Assembly: GCA_017481495.1 (NCBI GenBank) | Contig: JAFUPC010000069.1 | Coordinates: 1 to 36,008, forward strand | Origin: Clostridia bacterium | GTDB taxonomy: Bacteria > Bacillota > Clostridia > Oscillospirales > CAG-272 | DNA length: 36,008 nt | Reading direction: 5' to 3' | Part shown: piece by piece, positions 1-9,385 of the stretch | Numbering within the stretch: position 1 is the stretch's first letter | Layout of the letters: each line of letters begins with the position of its first letter | Translations under genes and position numbers: made by a program | Notes under the pieces: model-generated | Seen by the model: the letters and a program-made list of their open reading frames with translations, nothing else | Database searches by the model: none | Told to the model about the DNA's origin: nothing

Positions 1-345
1 GAAAATGTCCGTCTCCTGCTTGCCCAGTGTACGCTGCCGAATCTGTTTGACAACCATCCGCCGTTCCAGATTGACGGCAACTTCGGTTTTACCGCCGGAA
101 TTGCGGAAATGCTTCTGCAAAGCCATGAAGGATTTCTGCGCCTGCTCCCCGCTCTGCCAAAAAACGACACCTGGAAATCCGGCTCTGTTCGCGGTCTCCG
201 TGCGCGCGGTGGTTACACCGTTGACATCCGCTGGGAGAACTGGGTTCTCGTGGAAGCGGTCATCACGGCATCCGTGGACGGCGTTCTTCGCCTGTCCGAT
301 GGTCGGGAATTTACAATGAAAGCGGGCGAGTGTATCCGTGTCTGA
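1..345 (+). CDS. GH95-type glycoside hydrolase (alpha-L-fucosidase-like), C-terminal end only
   Basis: The frame is open from the first base of the window and ends at TGA 343-345, so only about the last 114 residues are present. The stretch [15 protein letters not shown] followed by [12 protein letters not shown] is the hallmark of the C-terminal part of the GH95 (alpha/alpha)6 barrel, which in this family cleaves alpha-1,2-linked L-fucose or L-galactose from glycans. After it comes the usual small beta domain ([18 protein letters not shown]). The catalytic acid lies upstream of the window and cannot be checked. The gene overlaps the next one by 8 bases, so the two are probably translated together. 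The family call is confident; exact substrate cannot be told from this fragment. Confidence 0.9.
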   Translation, partial: ENVRLLLAQCTLPNLFDNHPPFQIDGNFGFTAGIAEMLLQSHEGFLRLLPALPKNDTWKSGSVRGLRARGGYTVDIRWENWVLVEAVITASVDGVLRLSDGREFTMKAGECIRV

Positions 346-1009
346 AAGAAACCCGTTTTCCTCCGAAGAACAGCTTGCCGCCGATGCGAATCTGTTCATG
401 TTGTGTACAAGCCCGGTGAAGTCCGCCTTTACCGCGCTTCCCGCGGGATATCACATCCGCACCTGCCGCCCGCAGGAGCTTCCCATCTGGAAAGCCATTC
501 ATTTTGATGATGTGGAGACCGCGCGGGCGCAGGAAGTGTACATGACCCGGTATTTCGATACAGTCTACGCGCCAGCAGGTGATGCGTTTTATGAACGCTG
601 TCTGTTCCTCTGCACCGATGACGGCGATACGCCCATCGGTACCTGCTTTGCATGGCAGGCATACGGGCATATCACGACCATTCACTGGTACAAGATCCGC
701 CGCGCGTATGAGGGACAAGGGCTTGGCCGCGCACTGCTTTCCGAGGTTCTGCGGCGGCTGGAACCGTCCGATTATCCCGTTTATCTGCACACCCAGCCGG
801 GCAGTTATCGTGCTATCAAACTGTATACGGATTTCGGATTTGCGTTTCTTTCTGACCCTGTGGTCGGATATCGGGAAAATCATCTTCCCGCGGCACTTGG
901 GTATCTGAAACGGAAAATGCCCTCCAAGGATTACGATGCCCTGCGCTTTGCATCCGCACCGGAGGACTTCCTTTCGGCGGCAAAGACAACGGAATACAGT
1001 CAGTTCTGA
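338..1009 (+). CDS. GNAT-family N-acetyltransferase
   Basis: This 223-residue protein carries the GNAT acetyl-CoA binding motif A at [18 protein letters not shown] (near residues 128-145), preceded by the strand ITTIHWYKI and followed by the motif-B-like segment [23 protein letters not shown] enzymes transfer an acetyl group from acetyl-CoA to an amine; the substrate here is unknown. The start is taken as GTG at 338, overlapping the GH95 stop. The in-frame ATG at 398 is a possible alternative and would remove 20 residues that lie outside the fold. The 40-residue C-terminal tail after the GNAT core is not recognised. Linkage to a fucosidase gene suggests co-expression but does not reveal the substrate. 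Confidence 0.85.
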   Translation: MSERNPFSSEEQLAADANLFMLCTSPVKSAFTALPAGYHIRTCRPQELPIWKAIHFDDVETARAQEVYMTRYFDTVYAPAGDAFYERCLFLCTDDGDTPIGTCFAWQAYGHITTIHWYKIRRAYEGQGLGRALLSEVLRRLEPSDYPVYLHTQPGSYRAIKLYTDFGFAFLSDPVVGYRENHLPAALGYLKRKMPSKDYDALRFASAPEDFLSAAKTTEYSQF

Positions 1010-1064
1010 CCAGTCAATTCTGACAGCCGGTTTAGACCATCTGTTCTGATATTGATACAAAACA

Positions 1065-1110
1065 GAAAAAAGCACCCCGACAGGATACCGAATCAGTACT
1101 CCTGCCGGGG
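1065..1110 (-). terminator. Rho-independent terminator of the ATP synthase operon
   Basis: An inverted repeat, CCCCGaCAGGA at 1075-1085 and TCCTGcCGGGG at 1100-1110, encloses a 14-base loop. Read on the minus strand the stem is followed by TGCTTTTTT, giving a U tract just after the atpC stop at 1121. It may also end transcripts arriving from the GNAT gene, but the plus-strand T tract is poor. Confidence 0.85.
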
Positions 1111-1120
1111 ATTTCTGCGT

Positions 1121-1537
1121 TCAATGATTCAATTCATAAACCCGGATGCGGTTCTTTGCGCGTTTCAGACGGGACTCTGCAAGTGCCCGTTCATCCTCGG
1201 AAAGTCCCGTTTCGGCAAGCCGTGCTTCGGCGGATTCTTTCGAGCGCTGTGCGCGTTCCAGATCAATCTCGTCGGCGAACTCAAACGTCGTTGCAATGAT
1301 GCGGGTCTGCGTTTTATCCACGCTGACAAAGCCGTTCATACAGCACGCGCCGCGCTGGGTTCCGTCCGGATAGGTGATCTTTACCAGTCCGTAATCAATG
1401 GTGGCGACGTAATTGGTATGATTCTTCAGGATCCCGACATCGCCCGCCGTCGTTCTGACGAGTACGCTTTTCACTTCCGCCGAAACTTCGGCGCCGTCCG
1501 GTGTTACGATTTTCAGCTCAAAGCCTTCCAATGCCAT
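1121..1537 (-). CDS. atpC: F1-ATP synthase epsilon subunit
   Basis: This 138-residue protein has the epsilon beta-sandwich at its N-terminus (LKIVTPDGAEVSAEVKSVLVRTTAGDVGIL, in short FELKIVTPDG and GDVGILKNHTNY) and the two-helix C-terminal domain from about residue 88 (DLERAQRSKESAEARLAE). In the family the subunit sits on the central stalk with gamma and can inhibit ATP hydrolysis. It is the last gene of the operon, 29 bases after atpD, and is followed by the operon terminator. The ATG at 1537 is preceded by a purine-rich GGGAAGGGGA. Length is normal for the family. Confidence 0.97.
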   Translation of the reverse strand: MALEGFELKIVTPDGAEVSAEVKSVLVRTTAGDVGILKNHTNYVATIDYGLVKITYPDGTQRGACCMNGFVSVDKTQTRIIATTFEFADEIDLERAQRSKESAEARLAETGLSEDERALAESRLKRAKNRIRVYELNH

Positions 1538-1566
1538 TCCCCTTCCCTTTTCTGGTTGCGGTCAGG

Positions 1567-2991
<1,425 letters not shown>

Positions 2992-3879
2992 TTATAGTGC
3001 GTCCGAGCCTGCGATGATCTCGGTGATCTCCTGCGTGATCATCGTCTGGCGTGCGCGGTTGTATTTCAGCGTCAGGGCGGAGATCATTTCATCCGCATTT
3101 TTGTTCGCCGCATTCATCGCGGTTCTGCGCGCGGCAAATTCGGACGCCGCCGCTTCGCATACCGCACCGTAGATCATGCCCGACACATACTGCGGAATGA
3201 TGGCGGAAAGTACAGCCTCCGGTGTCGGCTCATAAATGGTGTCCGGCGACAGGATCTTCGGCGTGCCAGTGTCCTGCGTGTCGGTATCCGCCTTTGTCCG
3301 GTTCAGCGCATCGCGATCCAGCGGCAGAAGCGGCAGAATCTGCGGTTCCTGTGTCAGCATGGAACGGAATTCCGTGAATACAACAAACACGCGCCCGATG
3401 CGTCCGGCCTCAAAATTCCGGCAGATGACGTCACCGATTTCATGGGATTCCGGGATGCCGACCGATGCCGCCAGCGGGAAATCCGTCGTCAGCACCTCAT
3501 ACGGCTGTCTTGCGTAATGATCCACGCTTTTTTTGCCGACCGGGATGACGCAGTCGCCGTCGTGAATGCGTTCTTTCACCAGACGGAACAGGTTGTTGTT
3601 GTATCCGCCCGCAAGACCGCGGTCACCGGCGATGACGAGATAGCACGCAGGTGCGGACTCATCGGTCTCCCGGATGAATGTGTTCTTTTCTCCCGTTGTC
3701 CTTATGATGTCGGAAATGGTGTCCGCAAGCATCCGGTAATACGGCTTGACGGTTTCCTCCTGCATCTTTGCACGGCGCAGCTTGGAGGATGCAACCAGCT
3801 CCATCGCTTTCGTGATGGACATCGTGCTCTCAACGCTCTTGATCCGGCTTTTGATTGCCTTCATATTTGCTCCGGCCAT
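2992..3879 (-). CDS. atpG: F1-ATP synthase gamma subunit
   Basis: The 295-residue protein has the conserved N-terminal helix (MKAIKSRIKSVESTMSITKA with MELVASSKLRRA following) and the C-terminal helix ending LKYNRARQTMITQEITEI, which together make the coiled-coil rotor shaft. The central Rossmann-like part includes CYLVIAGDRGLAGGYNN. The ATG at 3879 is preceded by AAAGGAG at 7-base spacing, so the five residues before the usual MKAIK start are likely real. The segment around residues 199-220 (NRTKADTDTQDTGTPK) is hydrophilic and looks like a family-variable loop. It sits 15 bases after atpA. Confidence 0.97.
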   Translation of the reverse strand: MAGANMKAIKSRIKSVESTMSITKAMELVASSKLRRAKMQEETVKPYYRMLADTISDIIRTTGEKNTFIRETDESAPACYLVIAGDRGLAGGYNNNLFRLVKERIHDGDCVIPVGKKSVDHYARQPYEVLTTDFPLAASVGIPESHEIGDVICRNFEAGRIGRVFVVFTEFRSMLTQEPQILPLLPLDRDALNRTKADTDTQDTGTPKILSPDTIYEPTPEAVLSAIIPQYVSGMIYGAVCEAAASEFAARRTAMNAANKNADEMISALTLKYNRARQTMITQEITEIIAGSDAL

Positions 3880-3894
3880 GAGTAAACTCCTTTA

Positions 3895-5415
3895 TCAGAC
3901 CGCGGGCTTCTGCAAAAAGACATTGACGAAGCTCTTCACCACTTCGTTTATCTTCGCTTCGATCTCGTCGGTCAGAACCTGTTTTTCACGCAGGTCTTCA
4001 CAGAGGTCGCCGTGAACGGTTTCCACATGGTCATGCAGTTCCGCTTCAAAACGGCGAATGTCCGCGACTGGAATTTCCGAGAGCAGATTGTGCGTGACCG
4101 CATAAATGATGATGATCTGCTGTTCCACGGAAAGCGGCGCGTTTCTGTCCTGTTTGAGGACTTCCACGATGCGCGCACCTTGTTCGAGCCGCGCTTTGGT
4201 ATCCGCGTCAAGGTCAGAGCCGAACTGTGCAAAGGACTGCAGCTCTCTGTACTGCGAGTACAAAAGCTTCAGCGTACCGGAGACCTTTTTCATCGCCTTG
4301 ACCTGTGCCGAGCCGCCGACACGGGAGACCGAGATACCGGGGTTGACCGCCGGCCGGACACCGGAATGGAACAACTCGGTTTCCAGGAAGATCTGACCAT
4401 CCGTGATGGAGATAACGTTCGTCGGGATATACGCGGAAACGTCGCCTGCCTGCGTTTCGATGATGGGCAGTGCCGTGATGGAGCCGCCGCCGTATTCGTC
4501 GGACATCTTCGCCGCACGCTCCAGCAGTCTGGAATGCAGATAGAAGACATCGCCCGGGAACGCTTCACGGCCCGGCGGACGGCGGATGAGCAGGGAGAGC
4601 GCACGGTATGCGACCGCGTGCTTGGAGAGATCGTCGTATACGATGAGAACGTCCTTCCCCTTGTCCATGAAGTATTCCGCCATCGTGACACCGGAATACG
4701 GCGCGATATACTGGATCGGCGCCATTTCGGATGCCGTTGCGGAAACAACAATGGTGTAATCCATCGCACCGTTGTCGGTCAGGGTCTCGACAAGCTGGGC
4801 GACAGTGGAATTTTTCTGTCCGATGGCGACATAGATGCAGATGACATCCTTGCCGCGCTGGTTGATGATGGTATCGGTGGCGATGACCGTTTTACCGGTC
4901 AGTCGGTCTCCGATGATGAGTTCACGCTGACCGCGGCCAATCGGAATCATGGCATCGATTGCCTTGATACCGGTCTGAAGCGGCTGGTAAACGGACTGGC
5001 GTTCGATGATACCGGGCGCTTTCTTTTCGATTGGGCGCATTTCCGCCGTTTCGATCGGGCCGTTGCCGTCAATGGGCTGACCGAGTGCGTTCACAACACG
5101 GCCAATCATGCCCTCGCCGACCGGAACGGAAACGACTTCCCCGGTGCGCGTGACCACACTGCCCTCGCTGATACCGACGTCGGTACCGAGCATGACAACG
5201 CTGACAAACGATTCTTCCAGGTTCAGCGCCATGCCAAAAGAGCCGTTTGCAAATTTCAGAAGCTCGTTTGATTTACATTTTTCGATGCCGTGTACCTTGG
5301 CGATACCGTCACCGATGGAAATGACATAGCCGATTTCGTCTTCCTTGGTCTTTGCAGCGTAATTTTTGATCTGATCGGCGATAATTTTGCTGATATCGTC
5401 TATTTTCAGCTGCAT
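3895..5415 (-). CDS. atpA: F1-ATP synthase alpha subunit (unusual P-loop residue)
   Basis: At 506 residues this is the regulatory/structural partner of beta. The nucleotide fold is complete: N-terminal barrel ([15 protein letters not shown]), P-loop at 169-176, Walker B in [13 protein letters not shown], and the catalytic-site arginine finger Arg365 in [11 protein letters not shown]. The P-loop reads GDRLTGKT, whereas nearly all alpha subunits have GDRQTGKT; the codon is CTG where CAG would give Gln. Lys175 and Thr176 are kept, so nucleotide binding should persist. The ATG at 5415 has AAAGGA upstream. The gene starts 19 bases after atpH, in the standard order. Confidence 0.98.
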   Translation of the reverse strand: MQLKIDDISKIIADQIKNYAAKTKEDEIGYVISIGDGIAKVHGIEKCKSNELLKFANGSFGMALNLEESFVSVVMLGTDVGISEGSVVTRTGEVVSVPVGEGMIGRVVNALGQPIDGNGPIETAEMRPIEKKAPGIIERQSVYQPLQTGIKAIDAMIPIGRGQRELIIGDRLTGKTVIATDTIINQRGKDVICIYVAIGQKNSTVAQLVETLTDNGAMDYTIVVSATASEMAPIQYIAPYSGVTMAEYFMDKGKDVLIVYDDLSKHAVAYRALSLLIRRPPGREAFPGDVFYLHSRLLERAAKMSDEYGGGSITALPIIETQAGDVSAYIPTNVISITDGQIFLETELFHSGVRPAVNPGISVSRVGGSAQVKAMKKVSGTLKLLYSQYRELQSFAQFGSDLDADTKARLEQGARIVEVLKQDRNAPLSVEQQIIIIYAVTHNLLSEIPVADIRRFEAELHDHVETVHGDLCEDLREKQVLTDEIEAKINEVVKSFVNVFLQKPAV

Positions 5416-5434
5416 TGCTTCATATCCTTTCTGG

Positions 5435-5968
5435 TTATACTATGGTATCCGCGAGAGCCTGCCGGAAACCGTCCAGCCGCGTTTTCACGCTGCCGTCGAA
5501 TTTTTTTCCGTCCACAAGCACGACGATGCCGCCAACAAGCGACGAATCCGTCTGCTCCGTGAGCTTCACACGTTTTCCGGTCATGGCGGAAAGCTTTGCT
5601 TTCAGTGCGTCCCGCTGTTCGTCCGTGAGCGGATTTATGGTGATGCAGGCGGCCTCTGTGATACCGTTTTCCTCGTTGTAAAGTCTGATATATGCCTTTA
5701 CACAATCATGCAGCTGATACACCGCGTGTTTTTCACAGAGGATCTTGATGAAATTCAGTACATTCTGCTCGCATTCCCCGAAGGCCTGGTCGACAAGACC
5801 GCGTTTTTCGTCGGTCGGGATCGCAGGGGTGTCAAGCAGTTTTATATAGTCGGGATTCTGTACAAGGGCATCCCGTACCCCACAGAGCGTTTCCAGAACC
5901 GCATCCTGTGTTCCGTCGGCTTTCGCAAGCGACCACAGCGCGGCACCGTACTGGTCGGCGGCGATCAT
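5435..5968 (-). CDS. atpH: F1-ATP synthase delta subunit
   Basis: This 177-residue protein has the delta N-terminal helical bundle opening ([14 protein letters not shown]) and the conserved C-terminal end [20 protein letters not shown] followed by [11 protein letters not shown]. Delta connects the peripheral stalk (b subunits) to the top of the alpha3beta3 head. Its ATG overlaps the atpF stop by four bases (ATGA), a translational-coupling arrangement common in this operon. Length is typical. Confidence 0.96.
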   Translation of the reverse strand: MIAADQYGAALWSLAKADGTQDAVLETLCGVRDALVQNPDYIKLLDTPAIPTDEKRGLVDQAFGECEQNVLNFIKILCEKHAVYQLHDCVKAYIRLYNEENGITEAACITINPLTDEQRDALKAKLSAMTGKRVKLTEQTDSSLVGGIVVLVDGKKFDGSVKTRLDGFRQALADTIV

Positions 5969-6471
5969 TCGGGTGTGCCCAGCTGACCGATGAAGCGGTC
6001 AACGATCTCCGTATTGTCTTCTTCGGTGAGATTCTTCTCGATGACCGCGGACGCAATGTCCACCGCCATTCCGGAAACCTCATCCTTGAGCTGGTTCAGC
6101 GCCTTCTTCCGTTCCATCTCAACCTGCTCTTCTGCGCGCTTCAGGGTTTTCTGAGCCGTCTCATTGGCCTCGCGGACAATGGTCTCCTCCTGTCTGTGCG
6201 CACGGCTGACCGCATTTTTGATGATCTCCTCACCCTGTGCGGCGGCATCAGCCAGTTTTGCTTCGTATTCGGCACGCATGGCGGCGGCGGAGTCCTTTTC
6301 GTTCTGCGCCTCGTCATACATATCCTTGATCTGCTTCTGACGGGTCTCAATGATATTCAAAAGCGGTTTGAATAAGATCTTTTTGAGAAACAGGAACAGA
6401 ATGATCAGGTTGCCCCAGGCAAAGATCATCGTCCATACATCAAGCCCGACAAAAGATTCGTATTCCGGCAT
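5965..6471 (-). CDS. atpF: F0-ATP synthase b subunit (peripheral stalk)
   Basis: The 168-residue protein has one N-terminal membrane helix (about residues 12-30, WTMIFAWGNLIILFLFLKK) and then a long charged, alanine-rich helix with heptad character through about residue 150, as expected for the b dimer. The sequence RQKQIKDMYDEAQNEKD matches the tether region of bacterial b subunits. It follows atpE after a 70-base gap, the longest within the operon, which contains a small hairpin. The end overlaps atpH by four bases. Confidence 0.96.
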   Translation of the reverse strand: MPEYESFVGLDVWTMIFAWGNLIILFLFLKKILFKPLLNIIETRQKQIKDMYDEAQNEKDSAAAMRAEYEAKLADAAAQGEEIIKNAVSRAHRQEETIVREANETAQKTLKRAEEQVEMERKKALNQLKDEVSGMAVDIASAVIEKNLTEEDNTEIVDRFIGQLGTPE

Positions 6472-6519
6472 GATACTATTCTACTCCAATCAATCTTCAG
6501 TTGTTTCCGTTATGATGCT

Positions 6520-6533
6520 GACCGTTTCCGGTC
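6520..6533 (-). other. GAAA-tetraloop hairpin between atpE and atpF
   Basis: On the minus strand GACCG, GAAA, CGGTC forms a five-pair stem closed by a GNRA tetraloop, starting 8 bases after the atpE stop. It has no U tract, so it is not a usual terminator. It may protect the 3-prime end of an atpE-containing mRNA or mark a processing site. This role is inferred. Confidence 0.5.
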
Positions 6534-6541
6534 GGCGCATA

Positions 6542-6793
<252 letters not shown>

Positions 6794-6818
6794 TTACCTC
6801 CGAAAATGATATAGTTTT

Positions 6819-7562
6819 TTAATTGGTTTCTTCTTTGGGCGGGAATGCACTTCCCACATAGACCATCGTCAGCATGGAGAAGACGAGAGCCTGTACAAAT
6901 CCCGAAAACAGGTCGAAGTAGATCGACAGAAATGCCGGAATACCGAGCTGGAAAATCGGGATGGAATTCAAAAATGCGTTCGGAATCCATTGCAGAAGGA
7001 ACGCGCTTAAGGATGCGAGTGCCGAGTAGACGAGAGACGTCAAGACCGCGCCGCCGGCGATGTTGCCGAAGTGACGGAATGACATGGAGATCGGGTTGGC
7101 GATTTCCGAGACGATGTTCATCGGCGTCATGACCGCAACCGGCTCGGTAAAGCCTTTCAGCCAGCCGAGAAAACCGTTGGTCTTGATGCCGCCGTACCAG
7201 CAGAGTGCGGTCGTGGCAAGTGCCCATGCCGCTGTCGTGCTGATGTCCGCGGTCGAGGAACGCAGGATGTTCGTCATACCGAGCAGCGTGCCGACAAGCG
7301 AGGACATGAACAATGCCCCGATATACGGTAAAAAGCGCATATTGTGCTTTCCCATCGTGCTTTCCACCATCCCAGACAGCATTCCCACCAGCTTTTCCAG
7401 CACGACCTGTTTTTTGCTGGGCTTGTCAACGGAGAGATTCCGCGACAGAAGCCACGCACAAAGCATAATCAGTGCGGTCGCAATCCAGGACGTCAGCGTC
7501 GTCTGCGTGATGGTAACACCGCCGAATATGGGGATCGTCCATAATATTTTCGGACCGTTCAT
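6819..7562 (-). CDS. atpB: F0-ATP synthase a subunit
   Basis: This is a 247-residue multi-helix membrane protein. The essential stator arginine is Arg163 in SMSFRHFGNIAGG, which faces the c ring and separates the two ion half-channels. The C-terminal helix (LFSGFVQALVFSMLTMVYVG) carries the conserved Gln-Ala that pairs with it. It starts one base after the AtpI-like gene and lies 31 bases before atpE. Length and order are normal for Firmicutes. Confidence 0.96.
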   Translation of the reverse strand: MNGPKILWTIPIFGGVTITQTTLTSWIATALIMLCAWLLSRNLSVDKPSKKQVVLEKLVGMLSGMVESTMGKHNMRFLPYIGALFMSSLVGTLLGMTNILRSSTADISTTAAWALATTALCWYGGIKTNGFLGWLKGFTEPVAVMTPMNIVSEIANPISMSFRHFGNIAGGAVLTSLVYSALASLSAFLLQWIPNAFLNSIPIFQLGIPAFLSIYFDLFSGFVQALVFSMLTMVYVGSAFPPKEETN

Positions 7563-7563
7563 A

Positions 7564-7956
7564 TTACTGTTCTTTTACCCCCTTTCCGAGTATTTCCGCA
7601 ACGGAAAGGATCGGGCGTGTCATCAGCACTGGAACGACAACTGCAATGTTGTTGAAGCAGTCCAGTTTCAAACCGATGGCGACACAGATACCGAGCAGGA
7701 TCAGCCGCAGATAATAGGATATGGAAAACGACATTTTCTGCCGTTTTTTATTTTCTTCATGGGAGGCACTGTTGACGCCGATGCAGATCAAAAAGAAATA
7801 CATGACATTCGCCGCGGCTCCGAGCAGACCGCCCAGAACCACTGTCCGGTCAAACCGGTCGGCAAGTGCAAAAACGGCAAACATGAGTGCCAGTACAACG
7901 GCTTCCCCGATCACGATTTTCATGGTTTCTTTCAAGGTGACATTATGTGTGAACAT
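7564..7956 (-). CDS. AtpI-like membrane protein of the ATP synthase operon
   Basis: This 130-residue protein has four predicted membrane helices: about residues 12-31, 38-60, 79-97 and 101-118. The central basic stretch SHEENKKRQKMSFS would face the cytoplasm. The size, topology and place directly before atpB match the subunit I (AtpI, PF03899) group, whose members are reported to help assemble the c ring. Sequence identity in this family is low, so the call rests mostly on position and topology. It is one base from atpB, so the two are likely translationally coupled. Confidence 0.75.
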   Translation of the reverse strand: MFTHNVTLKETMKIVIGEAVVLALMFAVFALADRFDRTVVLGGLLGAAANVMYFFLICIGVNSASHEENKKRQKMSFSISYYLRLILLGICVAIGLKLDCFNNIAVVVPVLMTRPILSVAEILGKGVKEQ

Positions 7957-7983
7957 GACGGTTACGATACCCTCTCTGTCTGA

Positions 7984-8307
7984 TTACGTTTTGTTTTCTT
8001 TGTCCGATGCGGAATCCTGTTTGTCCGCGGGGTGTTCAATGCGGTAGGGCGATCTTGCCTCACGCTCCGAGCGCGCGGAGGTCAGAACCTCCGATTTCCG
8101 CAGATACGATACGGACGAATAAAATCCGACGGCAACGCCGATGAGTACCAGAAGTGCCGTGACAATGCGGTTCCATCCGTAGACCGCACAGAGGTATCTG
8201 CCCAGAAATCCGAGCAGAAGCGGCGGACACAATAAGGAAAAGACCGCGTTGAAATAAAGATTCACCAGAAGCAGAATCCGGTAAATCCCGGTTTTGTTCT
8301 GTCCCAT
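7984..8307 (-). CDS. AtpZ-like small membrane protein at the head of the ATP synthase genes
   Basis: The protein has 107 residues with two hydrophobic helices (about 10-36 and 43-68). The second contains GWNRIVTALLVLIGVAVGFY, similar in pattern to the AtpZ/AtpI family, which lies before atpI or atpB in many Firmicutes. The C-terminal 35 residues are charged and hydrophilic (EREARSPYRIEHPADKQDS). It begins one base after the nucleoside hydrolase stop, with no strong Shine-Dalgarno site of its own, suggesting translational coupling. AtpZ with AtpI has been proposed to take part in Mg2+/Ca2+ supply or ring assembly; that function is not shown here. Confidence 0.6.
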   Translation of the reverse strand: MGQNKTGIYRILLLVNLYFNAVFSLLCPPLLLGFLGRYLCAVYGWNRIVTALLVLIGVAVGFYSSVSYLRKSEVLTSARSEREARSPYRIEHPADKQDSASDKENKT

Positions 8308-8308
8308 G

Positions 8309-9205
8309 TCACAGCATCAGCGGGTTCAAGGCGTTTACGATCTCCTCATCCGGTGCGTTCTGGGTCAGAATCGCCATATCGTCGCCCTCTCCCGGATGGG
8401 AGATGCCGTTTTCATCGATCGTGACATGAACCGGACGGTAGGTATAAAGCGGCGTATCCTGCCGCACCGCACAGTAGGCAGTGATGAGATCCCAGGAGGA
8501 ACGGACATGACAGGTGCCGTTGTTCCAGAGCGTATATGCCGCCCGGACGGGATGTTCATCGGACACGTTTTGCAGAAGCTGTCCCGTGACAATGTGCGAA
8601 CCTGCTTCCGAGGGCAGGAAAACCGTTTTTACCGGCATATTCTCGACACAATAACGCGCGGACGGAATATCCATTTTCAGATTCCACTCGGTATATTCCG
8701 CACTTTCAAAATAACCGAGCATCGTGTAGAACACGCTGACATTTTCCCGCACAAGCGAGATGCCGTCCAGGGGCGAGATGTCGTCTGCGGGAGATTTCAG
8801 AAGATTCGCAATGTTGCGGAGCGGTCCGACCGCACACAGAACGATGTCCCGGTTTCCGCCGTTTGCGGCAAGCGTTTTCCGCAGAAGCCGAACCGCATCC
8901 TCCTGTTTTTCGGTCGATGCCCCCATGCGTTCCACATACGGGCGGGAATACTTTTCGTAGACCGCATCGGTCATGAACGTGTCGTCCCACAGCACCCCGA
9001 CCGGTACGTCGGAAAAGCCGAAATAATCCAATTCATACCGCAGGAAATACCCGCCCCACGGATTGCCGATGCAGTAGGTGGCACAGAGCAGCTGCACTTC
9101 CCCCGCTTTTGCAAGATTGCACAGCACCGCACACGCGCCGGTATCGTCACAGTCACCGCCGAGATCGGTGTCGAAAATCAGTTTCACATTGGTTTTTTCA
9201 GACAT
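8309..9205 (-). CDS. Inosine-uridine-type nucleoside hydrolase
   Basis: This 298-residue enzyme shows the nucleoside hydrolase calcium-binding signature DTDLGGDCDDTGA near its N-terminus and the downstream aspartate in SSWDLITAYCAV. The family splits N-glycosidic bonds of nucleosides to give base and ribose. I chose the ATG at 9205 because GGAGG lies 10 bases before it; an upstream in-frame ATG at 9280 lacks a ribosome site and would add 25 residues not typical for the family. It is the first gene after the promoter at 9299-9327 and is nearly fused (one-base gap) to the ATP synthase operon, so it appears co-transcribed with it. The exact nucleoside preferred cannot be read from the sequence. 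Confidence 0.88.
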   Translation of the reverse strand: MSEKTNVKLIFDTDLGGDCDDTGACAVLCNLAKAGEVQLLCATYCIGNPWGGYFLRYELDYFGFSDVPVGVLWDDTFMTDAVYEKYSRPYVERMGASTEKQEDAVRLLRKTLAANGGNRDIVLCAVGPLRNIANLLKSPADDISPLDGISLVRENVSVFYTMLGYFESAEYTEWNLKMDIPSARYCVENMPVKTVFLPSEAGSHIVTGQLLQNVSDEHPVRAAYTLWNNGTCHVRSSWDLITAYCAVRQDTPLYTYRPVHVTIDENGISHPGEGDDMAILTQNAPDEEIVNALNPLML

Positions 9206-9245
9206 ACAGAGATGCCCTCCGTTTTTTGCAAACGACAGCACAACA

Positions 9246-9277
9246 GGTAATTCCGGCACATACGCACCAAAATTACC
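9246..9277 (-). other. Inverted repeat in the leader of the nucleoside hydrolase-ATP synthase mRNA
   Basis: GGTAATT at 9246-9252 and AATTACC at 9271-9277 are exact inverted repeats around an 18-base loop, lying between the promoter and the ribosome site. It could form a leader hairpin. It matches no riboswitch I recognise. Confidence 0.4.
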
Positions 9278-9298
9278 CATTATACGATCTTTATTTAT

Positions 9299-9327
9299 AT
9301 TTTACCATAGAACGCCGTGCCTGTCAA
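9299..9327 (-). promoter_or_regulatory. Sigma-A promoter of the nucleoside hydrolase-ATP synthase operon
   Basis: On the minus strand TTGACA (9327-9322), a 17-base spacer and TAAAAT (9304-9299) form a near-consensus promoter. It leaves a leader of roughly 85 bases. No other strong promoter was noticed before atpB, so this likely drives the whole ATP synthase operon. Confidence 0.8.
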
Positions 9328-9385
9328 GAAAAATCAAAAATTTAACAGACTTTGCCGGTCTTATCGGTTATTTTGCTGGATATAA

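Noticed and set aside
4012..5271. Long plus-strand open frame opposite atpA
   Set aside because: atpA is intact and unmistakable; the reverse product is His/Asp/Arg-rich with no recognisable domain.
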